Assembly: GCF_009938225.1 (NCBI RefSeq)
Contig: NZ_AP019657.1
Location: forward strand, 2,542,001-2,606,000
DNA length: 64,000 bases
Source: Vibrio ponticus
GTDB taxonomy: Bacteria; Pseudomonadota; Gammaproteobacteria; Enterobacterales; Vibrionaceae
Direction of reading: 5' to 3'
Numbering within the stretch: position 1 is the first letter of the stretch; every line of letters begins with the position of its first letter. The translations under genes were made by a program, and so were the position numbers. Shown piece by piece: positions 37,846 to 47,805 of the stretch. The notes under the pieces are model-generated. The model saw only the letters and a list, made by a program, of their open reading frames with translations. It made no database searches and was not told the origin of the DNA.

Positions 37846-39945
37846 TTAGTAACCACGCTCTGCAATGATTGCATCTGCAAAGTTCTTAGGTACTTCTGCA
37901 TACTCATGGAATTCCATTGAGTATGAAGCACGACCTTGAGTTGCAGAACGTAGGTCTGTTGCATAACCAAACATTTGAGATAGCGGTACTTGTGCGCGAA
38001 TGACCTTCAGGCCAGCCACACCTTCATCCATACCTTCGATCATGCCGCGGCGACGGTTAAGGTCACCAACAACATCACCCATCCAATCTTCAGGCGTAGT
38101 TACTTCAACTTTCATCATTGGTTCAAGAATGACAGGACTAGCTTCTAGTGCGCCCTTCTTGAATGCCATTGAACCTGCGATTTTAAACGCCATTTCGCTT
38201 GAATCGACATCATGGTAAGAACCATCAAATAGTGTAGCTTTAATATCTAGAACTGGGTAACCAGCTAGAACACCACTATTCATTTGTTCTTCGATACCTT
38301 TCGCTACAGAGCTGATGAACTCTTTAGGAACGGCACCACCCACGATTTCGTCAACAAAAACGAAACCTTCACCCAGTTCTGAAGGCTCAAGTTTGATCCA
38401 TACGTGACCGTATTGACCGCGACCGCCTGATTGGCGAACGAACTTGCCTTCCACTTCCGCGCTGCCACGAATGGTCTCACGGTAAGCAACCTGAGGTTTA
38501 CCAACGTTGCAATCAACGCTGAATTCACGCTTCATACGGTCTACGATGATGTCTAGGTGAAGCTCACCCATACCAGAGATCAGAGTCTGACCTGTTTCAT
38601 CGTCCGTTTCCACGCGGAAAGAAGGGTCTTCTGCCGCTAGTTTACCTAGTGCGATACCCATCTTATCTTGATCGGCTTGAGAGCGAGGCTCTACTGCAAT
38701 CTGAATAACTGGCTCTGGGAATTCCATGCGCTCTAGAATCACTTTATGGTTCTGATCACATAGAGTTTCACCCGTCGTTACGTCTTTCAGACCGATTGCA
38801 GCTGCGATATCACCTGCGCGAATCTCTTTAATTTCTTCACGCTTGTTAGCATGCATCTGAACGATACGACCAAAGCGTTCTTTCTTGCCTTTTACTGAGT
38901 TGTATACAGAATCACCTGTATTAACCACACCTGAGTAAACACGCATGAAAGTTAACGTACCCACGAATGGGTCTGTTGCAATCTTAAATGCTAGAGCTGC
39001 GAATGGTTCGTTGTCGTCAGCATGACGCTCAACTTCATTCTCACTGTCATCAATACCTTTGATTGCAGGTACATCAACAGGTGATGGTAGATATTCAACC
39101 ACTGCGTCTAGTACTGCTTGCACACCTTTGTTCTTGAATGCACTACCACAAGTTGCCAGTACGATTTCATTGTTTAGTGTACGAGCACGCAGAGCTTGTT
39201 TGATCTCTACTTCAGACAGTTCACCTTCTTCAAGGTACTTATCCATTAGCTCTTCACTTGCTTCTGCTGCCGCTTCAACTAGGTTGTTGCGCCATTCTTC
39301 AGCAAGCTCAACCATGTCAGCTGGAATGTCTTCGTATGTAAACGACATGCCTTGATCGGCTTCATTCCAGTTGATCATTTTCATCTTGATTAGGTCGATA
39401 ACACCTTTGAACTCTTCTTCTGCACCAACGTTTAGTTGGATTGGAACTGGGTTCGCACCAAGACGGTTTTTAATTTGATCAACAACGCGTAAGAAGTCTG
39501 CACCGGTACGGTCCATCTTGTTTACGAATACCATACGTGGAACTTGGTATTTGTCAGCTTGACGCCATACAGTTTCAGACTGAGGTTCAACACCAGAAGA
39601 GCCACAGAATACAACGACTGCACCATCAAGTACGCGCAGTGAACGTTCAACTTCAATCGTAAAGTCTACGTGTCCTGGAGTATCAATGATGTTAACGCGG
39701 TGATCTTGGAATTGTGCTTCCATACCACGCCAGAAGGTCGTCGTAGCAGCTGAAGTGATTGTGATACCACGCTCTTGCTCTTGCTCCATCCAGTCCATGG
39801 TAGCAGCACCATCGTGAACTTCGCCGATTTTGTGAGAAAGGCCGGTGTAGAACAGAATACGTTCAGTTGTGGTGGTTTTACCCGCATCTACGTGCGCACA
39901 GATACCGATATTACGGTAGCGCTCAATAGGAGTTTTACGTGCCAC
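37846..39945 (-). CDS. fusA: Elongation factor G
   Basis: A 699-residue EF-G, the translocase GTPase. G1 [13 protein letters not shown] at 17-29, [39 protein letters not shown], and domain IV signatures [18 protein letters not shown] and [17 protein letters not shown] are present. Start codon is GTG with AAGAGGA upstream. Third gene of the str operon rpsL-rpsG-fusA. The 142-base gap before it holds overlapping hairpins. Confidence 0.98.
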   Translation of the reverse strand: MARKTPIERYRNIGICAHVDAGKTTTTERILFYTGLSHKIGEVHDGAATMDWMEQEQERGITITSAATTTFWRGMEAQFQDHRVNIIDTPGHVDFTIEVERSLRVLDGAVVVFCGSSGVEPQSETVWRQADKYQVPRMVFVNKMDRTGADFLRVVDQIKNRLGANPVPIQLNVGAEEEFKGVIDLIKMKMINWNEADQGMSFTYEDIPADMVELAEEWRNNLVEAAAEASEELMDKYLEEGELSEVEIKQALRARTLNNEIVLATCGSAFKNKGVQAVLDAVVEYLPSPVDVPAIKGIDDSENEVERHADDNEPFAALAFKIATDPFVGTLTFMRVYSGVVNTGDSVYNSVKGKKERFGRIVQMHANKREEIKEIRAGDIAAAIGLKDVTTGETLCDQNHKVILERMEFPEPVIQIAVEPRSQADQDKMGIALGKLAAEDPSFRVETDDETGQTLISGMGELHLDIIVDRMKREFSVDCNVGKPQVAYRETIRGSAEVEGKFVRQSGGRGQYGHVWIKLEPSELGEGFVFVDEIVGGAVPKEFISSVAKGIEEQMNSGVLAGYPVLDIKATLFDGSYHDVDSSEMAFKIAGSMAFKKGALEASPVILEPMMKVEVTTPEDWMGDVVGDLNRRRGMIEGMDEGVAGLKVIRAQVPLSQMFGYATDLRSATQGRASYSMEFHEYAEVPKNFADAIIAERGY

Positions 39946-39966
39946 GGTTGAATCCTCTTAACTTAG

Positions 39967-40078
39967 GGACTATTGCTATGACCAAGGAGAAGATAAAAAA
40001 CCTAACCCCCAGATATAGCAATAGTTCCTAGCAAATGCATAGGAACTAAAGAAGTGCTGCAAGGAACCTTGCAGCACT
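39967..40078 (-). promoter_or_regulatory. Overlapping hairpins between rpsG and fusA
   Basis: Three inverted repeats lie in this gap. C: AGTGCTGCAAGG (40053-40064) with CCTTGCAGCACT (40067-40078), 12 bp perfect. B: TAGTTCCTA (40022-40030) with TAGGAACTA (40040-40048). A: GGACTATTGCTAT (39967-39979) with ATAGCAATAGTTCC (40015-40028, one bulge). A and B share 40022-40028, so they exclude each other. This looks like an attenuation or translational switch before fusA; function is inferred from pairing only. Confidence 0.5.
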
Positions 40079-40087
40079 ATAAAGGTA

Positions 40088-40558
40088 TTACCAGCGGTAA
40101 TGAGCGAATGCTTTGTTCGCTTCTGCCATACGGTGAACGTCTTCACGTTTCTTAACAGCAGTACCTTTGTTTTCTGACGCGTCTAGCATTTCAGCAGCTA
40201 GGCGAGCAGCCATAGATTTTTCACCACGCTTGCGCGCAGCTTCAACAACCCAGCGCATAGCAAGTGCGTTACGGCGAACCGGACGTACTTCTACTGGCAC
40301 TTGGTAAGTTGAACCACCTACACGGCGAGATTTAACTTCTACCGCTGGGCGTACATTTTCAAGAGCTTCTTCAAATACAGCTAAGTGATCTTTACCAGAT
40401 TTCTCAGCCATAGTGTCTAGTGCAGTGTAAACGATTTTCTCTGCAGTAGATTTTTTACCGTCAACCATTAGGATGTTAACGAATTTTGCCAGCAGTTCAG
40501 ATTTGAACTTTGGATCTGGAAGGATCTTACGCTGACCAATAACGCGACGACGTGGCAT
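40088..40558 (-). CDS. rpsG: 30S ribosomal protein S7
   Basis: A 156-residue S7: [18 protein letters not shown] at the start, [34 protein letters not shown] and [20 protein letters not shown] at the end. It nucleates assembly of the 30S head and represses its own synthesis and that of fusA through the rpsL-rpsG intercistronic RNA, which is conserved here. Confidence 0.98.
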   Translation of the reverse strand: MPRRRVIGQRKILPDPKFKSELLAKFVNILMVDGKKSTAEKIVYTALDTMAEKSGKDHLAVFEEALENVRPAVEVKSRRVGGSTYQVPVEVRPVRRNALAMRWVVEAARKRGEKSMAARLAAEMLDASENKGTAVKKREDVHRMAEANKAFAHYRW

Positions 40559-40561
40559 GGA

Positions 40562-40656
40562 TTTTCTCCGTTGTCTTCTTCAGGTTTTATCCAAAACTTT
40601 TCAGTTTTTTCAAAAAATTCAAAATAATTTAGTGTTTGGCCTTACTTAACGGAATC
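40562..40656 (-). promoter_or_regulatory. S7 translational-repression site between rpsL and rpsG
   Basis: The 100-base gap contains, on the minus strand, CCGTTAAGTAAGGCCAAACAC soon after the rpsL stop, then GTTTTGGATAAAACCTGAAG and ACAACGGAG just before the rpsG start. These blocks closely follow the E. coli str intercistronic region as I remember it, where S7 binds to shut down rpsG and couple fusA. CCGTT and AACGG can pair across it. Confidence 0.7.
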
Positions 40657-40658
40657 CA

Positions 40659-41036
<378 letters not shown>

Positions 41037-41113
41037 CTAGCTCCTGATTTACTTGAAAGTAAGCTTTGTGAAAAATCTATCCCGAATCGCCATGTGGCAA
41101 TACGGGACGCAAA

Positions 41114-41142
41114 ATTCTATGCAGCAGTGAGATGTGTGTCAA
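41114..41142 (-). promoter_or_regulatory. Promoter of the str operon (rpsL-rpsG-fusA)
   Basis: Minus strand TTGACA (41142-41137), exactly 17 bases, TAGAAT (41119-41114), followed by a GC-containing discriminator TTTGCGTCCCG, as expected for a strong, stringently controlled promoter. It lies in the gap between tusB and rpsL. Confidence 0.82.
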
Positions 41143-41213
41143 GAAATATACAGATCTTTTTTAGCCTTCTAGAGTCCTGTAACACTTCATACCCAGAGAA
41201 TCTGGCTTGTAAG

Positions 41214-41489
41214 CTAATTCCAGGTCAGAGAATTACTGTGTGTAGCCGTCAATTCGACAAATCCAGAAAAATCGACTTGAGTACATGACGGGCTCACGCG
41301 GTTTTGAATACCACGCGCTTGAACATCCGCACTTAAGACCAAGGTCTCAAATGTCTTGAGTATAGAAAACATCGGGTGTTGTGCATTGCTGGCGTATACA
41401 GCGTCTTCCACCAGCAACAACTGATCGCCTTCTTTATATAAGGGAGCCAGTTCGTTCAATGCAGAAAGAGATTTAACGATATGCAGCAT
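41214..41489 (-). CDS. tusB: TusB, sulfurtransferase complex subunit
   Basis: A 91-residue DsrH-family protein, MLHIVKSLSALNELAPLYKEGDQLLLVEDAVY. Part of the TusBCD hexamer that relays sulfur from TusA to TusE and MnmA for 2-thiouridine at the wobble position of some tRNAs. Ends just before the str promoter. The C-terminus is longer and less typical after LSADVQARGI. Confidence 0.92.
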   Translation of the reverse strand: MLHIVKSLSALNELAPLYKEGDQLLLVEDAVYASNAQHPMFSILKTFETLVLSADVQARGIQNRVSPSCTQVDFSGFVELTATHSNSLTWN

Positions 41490-41498
41490 ATTGGACTC

Positions 41499-41855
41499 TT
41501 AGAATGACAGTAGTTTGCCTGCTTGATGGAGCTTAGACTGAATAGCATCAGAATCAAGGCGCTCAACATCAATGACTAAATCGGCTTGAGCCAACCCTCG
41601 CTCAGCGAGTGACTTCTCACACACATAAACCTGTTCGATATCGTAGAGATCAAACAGTTTAAGCATCGGTGCATAATCCTTAGTCAGGATTTGACTAGGT
41701 TGCTGTCCTTGTAGCAATTGATACACACCATCGCCAATAAACAGCACGCTAATGTCTTCACAATAGGCAGAAGCCGCTAGCAAAGCATCGACGCCTTCAC
41801 GCCCTGCTGAGCTCGAATGAGGGGCACTACGAAATAAATAAGTTAATTGACTCAA
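41499..41855 (-). CDS. tusC: TusC, sulfurtransferase complex subunit
   Basis: A 118-residue DsrF-family protein: [48 protein letters not shown] and [15 protein letters not shown] are TusC signatures. It overlaps the end of tusD by four bases and ends nine bases before tusB. Confidence 0.94.
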   Translation of the reverse strand: MSQLTYLFRSAPHSSSAGREGVDALLAASAYCEDISVLFIGDGVYQLLQGQQPSQILTKDYAPMLKLFDLYDIEQVYVCEKSLAERGLAQADLVIDVERLDSDAIQSKLHQAGKLLSF

Positions 41856-42244
41856 AACTGCACCACTCTATCTTGCACTAGCATCGCTTCAGCCAAGCTA
41901 CCAAGCCCTGCCTGATGGAAGCCTTCGGCCAAATTACACTGAGTTAAACCATGCTGTGTGGCTTCATCTTGCCCAACAACACCGCGACGCAGTGCGGCTG
42001 CCACACAGGTTTCTAAACGGACATTGTGTTGGCTCGCTAGCTCTTGCCATGCTTTGGTCAAATCAAATTCATCATTGGCGGGCACGGTTAGACCCGTACC
42101 ATTGGTCACGCCATCTTGATAAAAGAACACACTCACTAGAGTGTGTTCTTGCGCTATCAAGGCTTGCGCAAATTGATAGGCACTGCGCGCCGATTGGCTA
42201 CCGTATACCGAGCCATTTACCACCAGAGTGTAAGTCAAACTCAC
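41852..42244 (-). CDS. tusD: TusD, sulfurtransferase complex subunit
   Basis: A 130-residue DsrE-family protein. The catalytic persulfide cysteine is C80 in [16 protein letters not shown], corresponding to E. coli C78. FYQDGV and [14 protein letters not shown] are typical. It overlaps yheO by four bases at its start and tusC by four bases at its end, forming a tightly coupled yheO-tusDCB unit. Confidence 0.95.
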   Translation of the reverse strand: MSLTYTLVVNGSVYGSQSARSAYQFAQALIAQEHTLVSVFFYQDGVTNGTGLTVPANDEFDLTKAWQELASQHNVRLETCVAAALRRGVVGQDEATQHGLTQCNLAEGFHQAGLGSLAEAMLVQDRVVQF

Positions 42245-42963
42245 TTCTCATCATCCTCAGTTTTACGCTGACGAATATACAGGTAAACGGTGTGCTTAGA
42301 GATATTTAAACGATCAGCAACACGGTTGATGGCGTCTTTGATATCAAAAATACCTTTATCGTACAGCTCCATCACGATCTGACGATTCTTAGTATTGTTC
42401 GATACAGACTTATCCGCGTTGATCTCTTCAATGGTGCGTTCAACCGTTTGATCGACCAACTCTTCCACATCACTAGCAAAGTTTACCGATGAAGCGGCAT
42501 CTTTTGCTTCTTGAGTTGGCATGAAAGATTGCAGTACTTGAGAGAAAGGCGCATCAAGGTTGACGTTGACACACAGCAGGCCGATTACACGGTTATCACC
42601 ATTGCGAATTGCCACCGTAATTGACTTCATCAACACGCCGCCCTTAGCGCGAGTAAAGTAAGAACGAGAAAAGTTGCGCTCAGAGCCTTCGATGTCTTTC
42701 AGCATCTTTAGCGCTAAGTCGGTAATAGGCGAACCCACTTGGCGACCGGTGTTTTCACCGTTAGCAATTTTAATTGCAGAGGTATTCAAGTCTTCCAATG
42801 AGTGCAAAACGATCTCACAAAAAGGACCAATTAAGCTCGCTATACCATCGACTACCGCTTCGTAAGATTTGAGTATGATTTTGTCGTGCTCACTGAATGG
42901 CATCACGTTGACGGATTCCATTTCGAGCAACATATCCGTATTTAGGGTTTCTGTCGTCGTCAC
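42241..42963 (-). CDS. yheO: YheO-type PAS/HTH transcriptional regulator
   Basis: A 240-residue regulator: an N-terminal YheO-like PAS domain ([53 protein letters not shown], about 28-80) and a C-terminal helix-turn-helix ([40 protein letters not shown], about 193-232). First gene of the tusDCB unit; same neighbourhood as in E. coli. Its ligand and targets are not settled. Confidence 0.93.
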   Translation of the reverse strand: MTTTETLNTDMLLEMESVNVMPFSEHDKIILKSYEAVVDGIASLIGPFCEIVLHSLEDLNTSAIKIANGENTGRQVGSPITDLALKMLKDIEGSERNFSRSYFTRAKGGVLMKSITVAIRNGDNRVIGLLCVNVNLDAPFSQVLQSFMPTQEAKDAASSVNFASDVEELVDQTVERTIEEINADKSVSNNTKNRQIVMELYDKGIFDIKDAINRVADRLNISKHTVYLYIRQRKTEDDEK

Positions 42964-43155
42964 TTTTTTTAGCCTTCGAGCGATTAATCAACAAATTGAC
43001 GTAAGTTTATCAGAAATTTTGAATAGAACACTAAGCTATAAGGCTAACTAGTGATTTAGCACAAATAAATCATGCGCTTTTCGCCAGCCAACCAAAAGCA
43101 ACAATTTGCTTATTAGGCATTTTTTAGAACAACATCGAATTATAGGAACAAAAAC

Positions 43156-43182
43156 AAAAAAGGCCCGGAAAATCCGAGCCTT
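43156..43182 (-). terminator. Terminator of fkpA
   Basis: Minus strand AAGGCTCGGA, loop TTT, TCCGGGCCTT (one G-U pair), then TTTTGTTTTTG. Confidence 0.88.
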
Positions 43183-43202
43183 ATACATTTCAACAAACAA
43201 GC

Positions 43203-43982
43203 TTATTGTGCTGCTTGTTCACCGTTGTCGATACCCACTAGCTCAACTTCGAAAACTAAGGTTGAGTTTGCTGGGATGCTTGGTGTGTCTTGTTCACCGT
43301 AAGCAAGCTCTGGCGGAATAACAAACTTGAATTTAGAACCAACAGGCATTAGCTGCACGCCTTCCGTCCAACCAGGGATCACACGGTTAAGTGGGAAAGT
43401 TGCGGTTTCACCACGGTCGTATGAACTATCGAATTGCGTACCGTCAATTAGGGTACCTTTGTAGTGAACTTCAACCGTATCGGTATCTTTTGGTTGCTCA
43501 CCTTCAGCAGGTGTTAGTACTTGGTACATTAGACCAGATTCAGTCGTTTTAACGCCTTCTTGCTTCGCAAACTCAGCGCGGAAGTCGTCACCTGCTTTCT
43601 TCGCTGCTGCAGATTTCTCAGCCGCTTGCTTTTGCATATTCTCCGCAACACGTTTATCTAGACTTTCTAGCGCTGCACGAATTTCGTCTTCGTTAAGTGC
43701 AGCTTTGTCTGCGAACACATCTTCAATACCTTTAAGTACCAATTCTTTTTTCAGATCAATACCAATCTCACTCGGTTTCTCGATGCTTTGTGCTAGGTAG
43801 TTAGCAAATGATGCGCCAATCGCGTAAGCCGCTTTGTCATCTTCACTCTTAAAGTGAACCGCTTTTTCAGCTTGAACTTGCTCTACTGCAGGTTTGACTT
43901 CTTGTTTTGGTTCTTCTTTTTGACAGCCAACCGCTAGCATGACTGTTGCTGCAAGCAGTGACACTTTAAAAATTGATTTCAT
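43203..43982 (-). CDS. fkpA: FKBP-type peptidyl-prolyl isomerase FkpA
   Basis: A 259-residue periplasmic chaperone/isomerase. The N-terminal dimerisation helices (FKSEDDKAAYAIGASFANYLAQSIEKP..., about 45-135) lead into an FKBP domain (VEVHYKGTLIDGTQFDSSYDRGETATFPLNRVIPGWTEGVQLMPVGSKFKFVIPPELAYGE). Start ATG 43982 was chosen for its GGAGA site and the clean signal peptide MKSIFKVSLLAATVMLAVGC. The Cys after AVG looks like a lipobox, so this FkpA may be lipid-anchored, unlike the soluble E. coli protein. Divergent from the WD40 gene. Confidence 0.94.
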   Translation of the reverse strand: MKSIFKVSLLAATVMLAVGCQKEEPKQEVKPAVEQVQAEKAVHFKSEDDKAAYAIGASFANYLAQSIEKPSEIGIDLKKELVLKGIEDVFADKAALNEDEIRAALESLDKRVAENMQKQAAEKSAAAKKAGDDFRAEFAKQEGVKTTESGLMYQVLTPAEGEQPKDTDTVEVHYKGTLIDGTQFDSSYDRGETATFPLNRVIPGWTEGVQLMPVGSKFKFVIPPELAYGEQDTPSIPANSTLVFEVELVGIDNGEQAAQ

Positions 43983-44115
43983 TGAATTCTCCAAATGATG
44001 GCGTTTGCCATTGTGCACAAATCTTGAATAAAAACTGGTGTGCATCAGCGTGATGTACCAATATACCTAATATGCCTTCAAATTGATGAAAACCAAGTAG
44101 ATATTTGGGACTTTA

Positions 44116-45093
44116 ATGCGATTATTTGTAAACACTCTTGTTAGTGTCTTTGTCATCATAGCGTTAAATGGCTGCTTTTTCTCGAAATCCGACGATCAAC
44201 GTTGGAATCTTGAGCCTAAAGGCACCAGCAGTCTCGCACTCAGTCGCGATGCACATTTCGCTTTACTCTATTCCAAGCAAAATCAGTTAGAACTGTGGGA
44301 CTTGTACGACGACAAAAGGCTTGCTGAGCTTGGCGCTCAAGACCAACAAGCCAGTACCGTTTCCCGCATTCGTATTTCTGACAATGGTCGCTACGCCATT
44401 ACTGCCAGCCAAACTAATTTTGCCGTTTGGGATCTTGCTTGGACACAAGCCGAAGGACTGTGGTCAATTTCCGATGGCACTATCCGTGATGTGGATATTG
44501 CCAACAATGGTGAACAAATTCTGCTTGGGCTTTCTAATGGTAAAGCGATCTATGTCAACTTGGGCACCGGTCGTCGCTTAGAGTTCCTTGCTCATAGAGA
44601 AAAAGTTAATTCCGTCGCTCTCGCGCCTAATGGGCGCTTCGCGCTCACGGGTGGCAATGACTATAACGCCTATCTTTGGGATACCACCAGCGGACAAGCG
44701 TTGCATAAATTTGAACACGAGCAGAGAGTGAATCGCGTGGCATTACATCGCGATGGTCAATATGGCTTTAGCTCTGACGGTGGTAACCATGCGATCGTTT
44801 GGGATCTGATCTCCGGTAAAGAGGTTTCACAACTAAGTAGCCTATCACGCCAGTTAATTTTCTCTGCCGCGCGCTTCTCTGATGACGGCTCAAAACTGGT
44901 CACAGGTACCCCCTCAAGCCGGGTGATGGTCTGGGATACACAAACGGGCAAGCGCATCGATGGATTTGAAGCCGAGCCATTAAAAGATGCTCGTCCTCCA
45001 CGGGCAGTAGTGTATGATGCAGCCTTCGATAATCAAAGCCGCGTGGTCACTGGTACTTCTGCTGGCATCGCTCAGGCTTGGAAACTAGATTAA
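44116..45093 (+). CDS. WD40-repeat lipoprotein
   Basis: A 325-residue lipoprotein: signal peptide with ALNGC lipobox (C20), then about six WD40 blades, visible as repeated segments such as [72 protein letters not shown] and [25 protein letters not shown]. Probably a periplasmic beta-propeller scaffold attached to a membrane. slyX starts four bases after its stop. No function is established; its place between fkpA and slyX is a Vibrio feature not shared with E. coli. Confidence 0.86.
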   Translation: MRLFVNTLVSVFVIIALNGCFFSKSDDQRWNLEPKGTSSLALSRDAHFALLYSKQNQLELWDLYDDKRLAELGAQDQQASTVSRIRISDNGRYAITASQTNFAVWDLAWTQAEGLWSISDGTIRDVDIANNGEQILLGLSNGKAIYVNLGTGRRLEFLAHREKVNSVALAPNGRFALTGGNDYNAYLWDTTSGQALHKFEHEQRVNRVALHRDGQYGFSSDGGNHAIVWDLISGKEVSQLSSLSRQLIFSAARFSDDGSKLVTGTPSSRVMVWDTQTGKRIDGFEAEPLKDARPPRAVVYDAAFDNQSRVVTGTSAGIAQAWKLD

Positions 45094-45097
45094 GACC

Positions 45098-45325
45098 ATG
45101 ACAGAAAAGCATATCATTGAATTAGAAAACCGCATCAACGACTTGGAATGCCAAATCGCTTTCCAAGAGCAAACTATTGATTCGTTGAATGATGCGCTTA
45201 GTCAGCAGCAGTTGCTGATCACTAAGATGCAAGATCAGATGAAGTATGTGGTAGGTAAGATGAAAAACATGGATAGCTCAAATTTAGCCGACCCATCAGA
45301 AGAAACGCCACCACCACACTACTGA
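45098..45325 (+). CDS. slyX: SlyX protein
   Basis: A 75-residue coiled-coil protein: [47 protein letters not shown], ending in [11 protein letters not shown]. Family function unknown. Follows the WD40 lipoprotein by four bases and is likely translated from the same message. Confidence 0.95.
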   Translation: MTEKHIIELENRINDLECQIAFQEQTIDSLNDALSQQQLLITKMQDQMKYVVGKMKNMDSSNLADPSEETPPPHY

Positions 45326-45341
45326 TGGTGACGAATAAGAC

Positions 45342-45527
45342 TCAAGCGAAGCAATAAGCGATGACAGCGCCTGCGACAACGAGGCAACCGCCGATACGTC
45401 GCAGTTGAGTATCTGGCTGTCTGCTGAGTTCAGCCACCATATTACGCCAGCCGTTTGGGGCAATCAGAGGGCCTAAACCTTCGACGATCAGCACTAAACC
45501 AATCGCCAACCAAATTGAGTTAGACAT
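45342..45527 (-). CDS. yjeT: DUF2065 family small membrane protein (YjeT)
   Basis: A 61-residue protein with two hydrophobic segments (IWLAIGLVLIVEGLGPLIAP and CLVVAGAVIAYCF) typical of DUF2065/YjeT. It lies downstream of hflC as in E. coli, here after an intervening terminator. Function unknown. Convergent with slyX, 16 bases apart. Confidence 0.9.
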   Translation of the reverse strand: MSNSIWLAIGLVLIVEGLGPLIAPNGWRNMVAELSRQPDTQLRRIGGCLVVAGAVIAYCFA

Positions 45528-45553
45528 CGTTACTTCCTACTTAAAGTAAAATC

Positions 45554-45579
45554 AAAAAAGGCTCCTTGCGGAGCCTTTT
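45554..45579 (-). terminator. Terminator of the hfl operon after hflC
   Basis: Minus strand AAAAGGCTCC, loop of four, GGAGCCTTTT then TTGATTTT. It separates hflC from yjeT. Confidence 0.88.
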
Positions 45580-45601
45580 GCTTATCGATTTTCAAAGACG
45601 A

Positions 45602-46570
45602 TTATTGAGCGCCTTTCGCATCATTCATGTATTGGAAGAACTCACTGTTCGGATCCAGTACTAGAATGTCACTCTTCTCGCTAAATGATTTCTCATACGC
45701 GCGTAGTGAACGAATAAAGCTAAAGAACTCAGGATCTTTGTTGTACGCGTCTGCGTAGATCTTAGCTGCTTCTGCGTCCGCATCACCTCGAGTTACTCGA
45801 GCTGTTTTGTCCGCTTCTGCTAGAATTGTTGCCACTTCTAGTTCAGCTTGAGCACGGATAACTTCCGCTTGCTCACGACCTTGCGAACGGAATTGGCGAG
45901 CAACCGACTCACGCTCTGCACGCATACGATCATAGATTGACTTACTGATACTGTCAGGAAGGTTGATCTTCTTCATTCGGAAGTCAACGATGTGAATACC
46001 TAAGTCTTCCATCGCATCTTTACGAGTGCCGTTAAGAACATTCTTCATGATGATGTCACGTTCGCCATCGATCTCTAGTGCTTCTTTCGCCGCTTCTGTT
46101 GTCACTTCCGCTTGGTCATCTGGCAGGATATCAATGTTACGAGGACCTGATACGATCTGCTTGATTTCACGAGCACCGATTTCAGAACGCAGGACGTCTG
46201 TCACTTTACGGCTCAATAGTGTTTGCGCTGTCGCAGCGTTACCGCCACCTGTTGCCAGGTAGTATTGACCGAAGTCTTCAATACGCCATTTCACGTATGA
46301 GTCGATGATTACGTCTTTTTTCTCAGACGTTACGAAACGGTCTGCACGGCCGTCCATGGTTTGGATACGCGCATCCAAAGTGTTTACGCGATCGAACAAT
46401 GGCATTTTGAAGTGCAAGCCAGGCTCGTAGATACGAGCGATTTCGTTGTTGTCTTTCAGTACTCGACCGAAACGAATTACGATACCACGTTCCCCTTCAG
46501 GGATAACGAATAGTGACATTAGCATCAGTACTAGCGCAACTACCAAAACAGGGATCATTAACTTACGCAT
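45602..46570 (-). CDS. hflC: HflC, FtsH-modulating SPFH protein
   Basis: A 322-residue inner-membrane SPFH-domain protein: one N-terminal membrane segment (MIPVLVVALVLMLMSLFVI), SPFH domain (EGERGIVIRFGRVLKDN...), and a long C-terminal helix (FRSQGREQAEVIRAQAELEVATILAEADKTARVTRGDADAEA). With HflK it forms the large periplasmic cage that encloses and restrains the FtsH protease. Two bases after hflK. Confidence 0.96.
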   Translation of the reverse strand: MRKLMIPVLVVALVLMLMSLFVIPEGERGIVIRFGRVLKDNNEIARIYEPGLHFKMPLFDRVNTLDARIQTMDGRADRFVTSEKKDVIIDSYVKWRIEDFGQYYLATGGGNAATAQTLLSRKVTDVLRSEIGAREIKQIVSGPRNIDILPDDQAEVTTEAAKEALEIDGERDIIMKNVLNGTRKDAMEDLGIHIVDFRMKKINLPDSISKSIYDRMRAERESVARQFRSQGREQAEVIRAQAELEVATILAEADKTARVTRGDADAEAAKIYADAYNKDPEFFSFIRSLRAYEKSFSEKSDILVLDPNSEFFQYMNDAKGAQ

Positions 46571-46572
46571 TA

Positions 46573-47760
46573 TTAATATCTCCCTTGACGTGTAGTAGTT
46601 GAGCGTGACGATGAGTCAGAACTCGGAATATTCAACTGTGGCTCCAATTCAATTTGGTCATAAGTTGACGTTTGTTGGGTGGTGTCGCGCTTCGAGCCGC
46701 CTTTCTCACCAGCCAATTTATCAATTGGAAGGTAAAGCAGGTTACCGCTCGATTCAGAATCAATCAGCACTTTCGACGTGTTTGCGTATACCTTTTCCAT
46801 CGTGTCTAGGTATAGACGATTACGCGTTACTTCTGGCGCCGCTTGGTATTCTGGTAGCAATTTCTCGAACTGAGCTACTTGACCCAATGCACCATTGGTA
46901 ATGCGCTCGCTGTAACCTTGAGCTTCTTTTAACAGACGCTCAGCACGACCTTTCGCTTTAGGAATGATGTCGTTTTGGTAAGCTTCTGCTTCACGTTTGA
47001 AACGTTGCGCATCCTCACGAGAAGCGGTTGCATCATCAAATGCATCTTTTACTTCTTCTGGCGGACGAGCATCTTCAAAGTTCACCGCGACAACTTCAAT
47101 ACCCATGTCGTAGCTATCGACAATCTTCTCAAGGGTTACCTGAGTGTTTTGACGAATTGACAAACGACCGCTGGTTAGAATGCTATCCATCAATGAGTCA
47201 CCGATTACTGCACGTAGTGCAGAATCCGTAGCTTGACGCAAGCTGTCATCAGCGTTCGTTACACGGAATAAATATTTATATGGATCAGCGACACGATATT
47301 GCACGTCCATCGCAACTGTTACTACGTTTTCATCTTTGGTCAGCATTAGACCTGATGAACGTAGCGAACGAATCGCTTGTACGTTAACTGCGGTCACTTC
47401 GTCAATAAAACGAGGACGCCAGTTAAGACCAGGATCGACCACACGGTCGTATTTACCTAGTCGCAGAACAACACCGCGCTCTGCTTCGCCTATGGTGTAG
47501 AAGCCAGCAAAGAACCAAATTGCGACTGCGATTGCAGCAATGACACCAAAACCTAGTGCACCACCACCACCGATAGTCGGGCCTTTACCACCCTTTCCAC
47601 CAAACTTTCCACCCAGTTTCTGACTCAGTTTATTGAAGACTTCGTCTAAGTCTGGCGGTCCTTGATCACGGCCACCTTTGTTACCGCGATTATTATTACC
47701 CCAAGGGTCATTATCGCGGCCATTGTTGCCGTTGTTATTACCAGGCTCATTCCACGCCAT
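46573..47760 (-). CDS. hflK: HflK, FtsH-modulating SPFH protein
   Basis: A 395-residue partner of HflC. Gly/Asn-rich N-terminus (NEPGNNNGNNGRDNDPWGNNNRGNKGG, before residue 30), membrane segment GFGVIAAIAVAIWFFAGFY, SPFH domain from EAERGVVLRLGKYDR, then a helical region and a Ser/Thr/Gln-rich tail. Same length class as E. coli HflK (419). Operon order hfq-hflX-hflK-hflC as in E. coli. Confidence 0.96.
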   Translation of the reverse strand: MAWNEPGNNNGNNGRDNDPWGNNNRGNKGGRDQGPPDLDEVFNKLSQKLGGKFGGKGGKGPTIGGGGALGFGVIAAIAVAIWFFAGFYTIGEAERGVVLRLGKYDRVVDPGLNWRPRFIDEVTAVNVQAIRSLRSSGLMLTKDENVVTVAMDVQYRVADPYKYLFRVTNADDSLRQATDSALRAVIGDSLMDSILTSGRLSIRQNTQVTLEKIVDSYDMGIEVVAVNFEDARPPEEVKDAFDDATASREDAQRFKREAEAYQNDIIPKAKGRAERLLKEAQGYSERITNGALGQVAQFEKLLPEYQAAPEVTRNRLYLDTMEKVYANTSKVLIDSESSGNLLYLPIDKLAGEKGGSKRDTTQQTSTYDQIELEPQLNIPSSDSSSRSTTTRQGRY

Positions 47761-47805
47761 TAGAAAGCTCCATCATTAGATATGACGTTATACTGTAGCA
47801 GTCAT

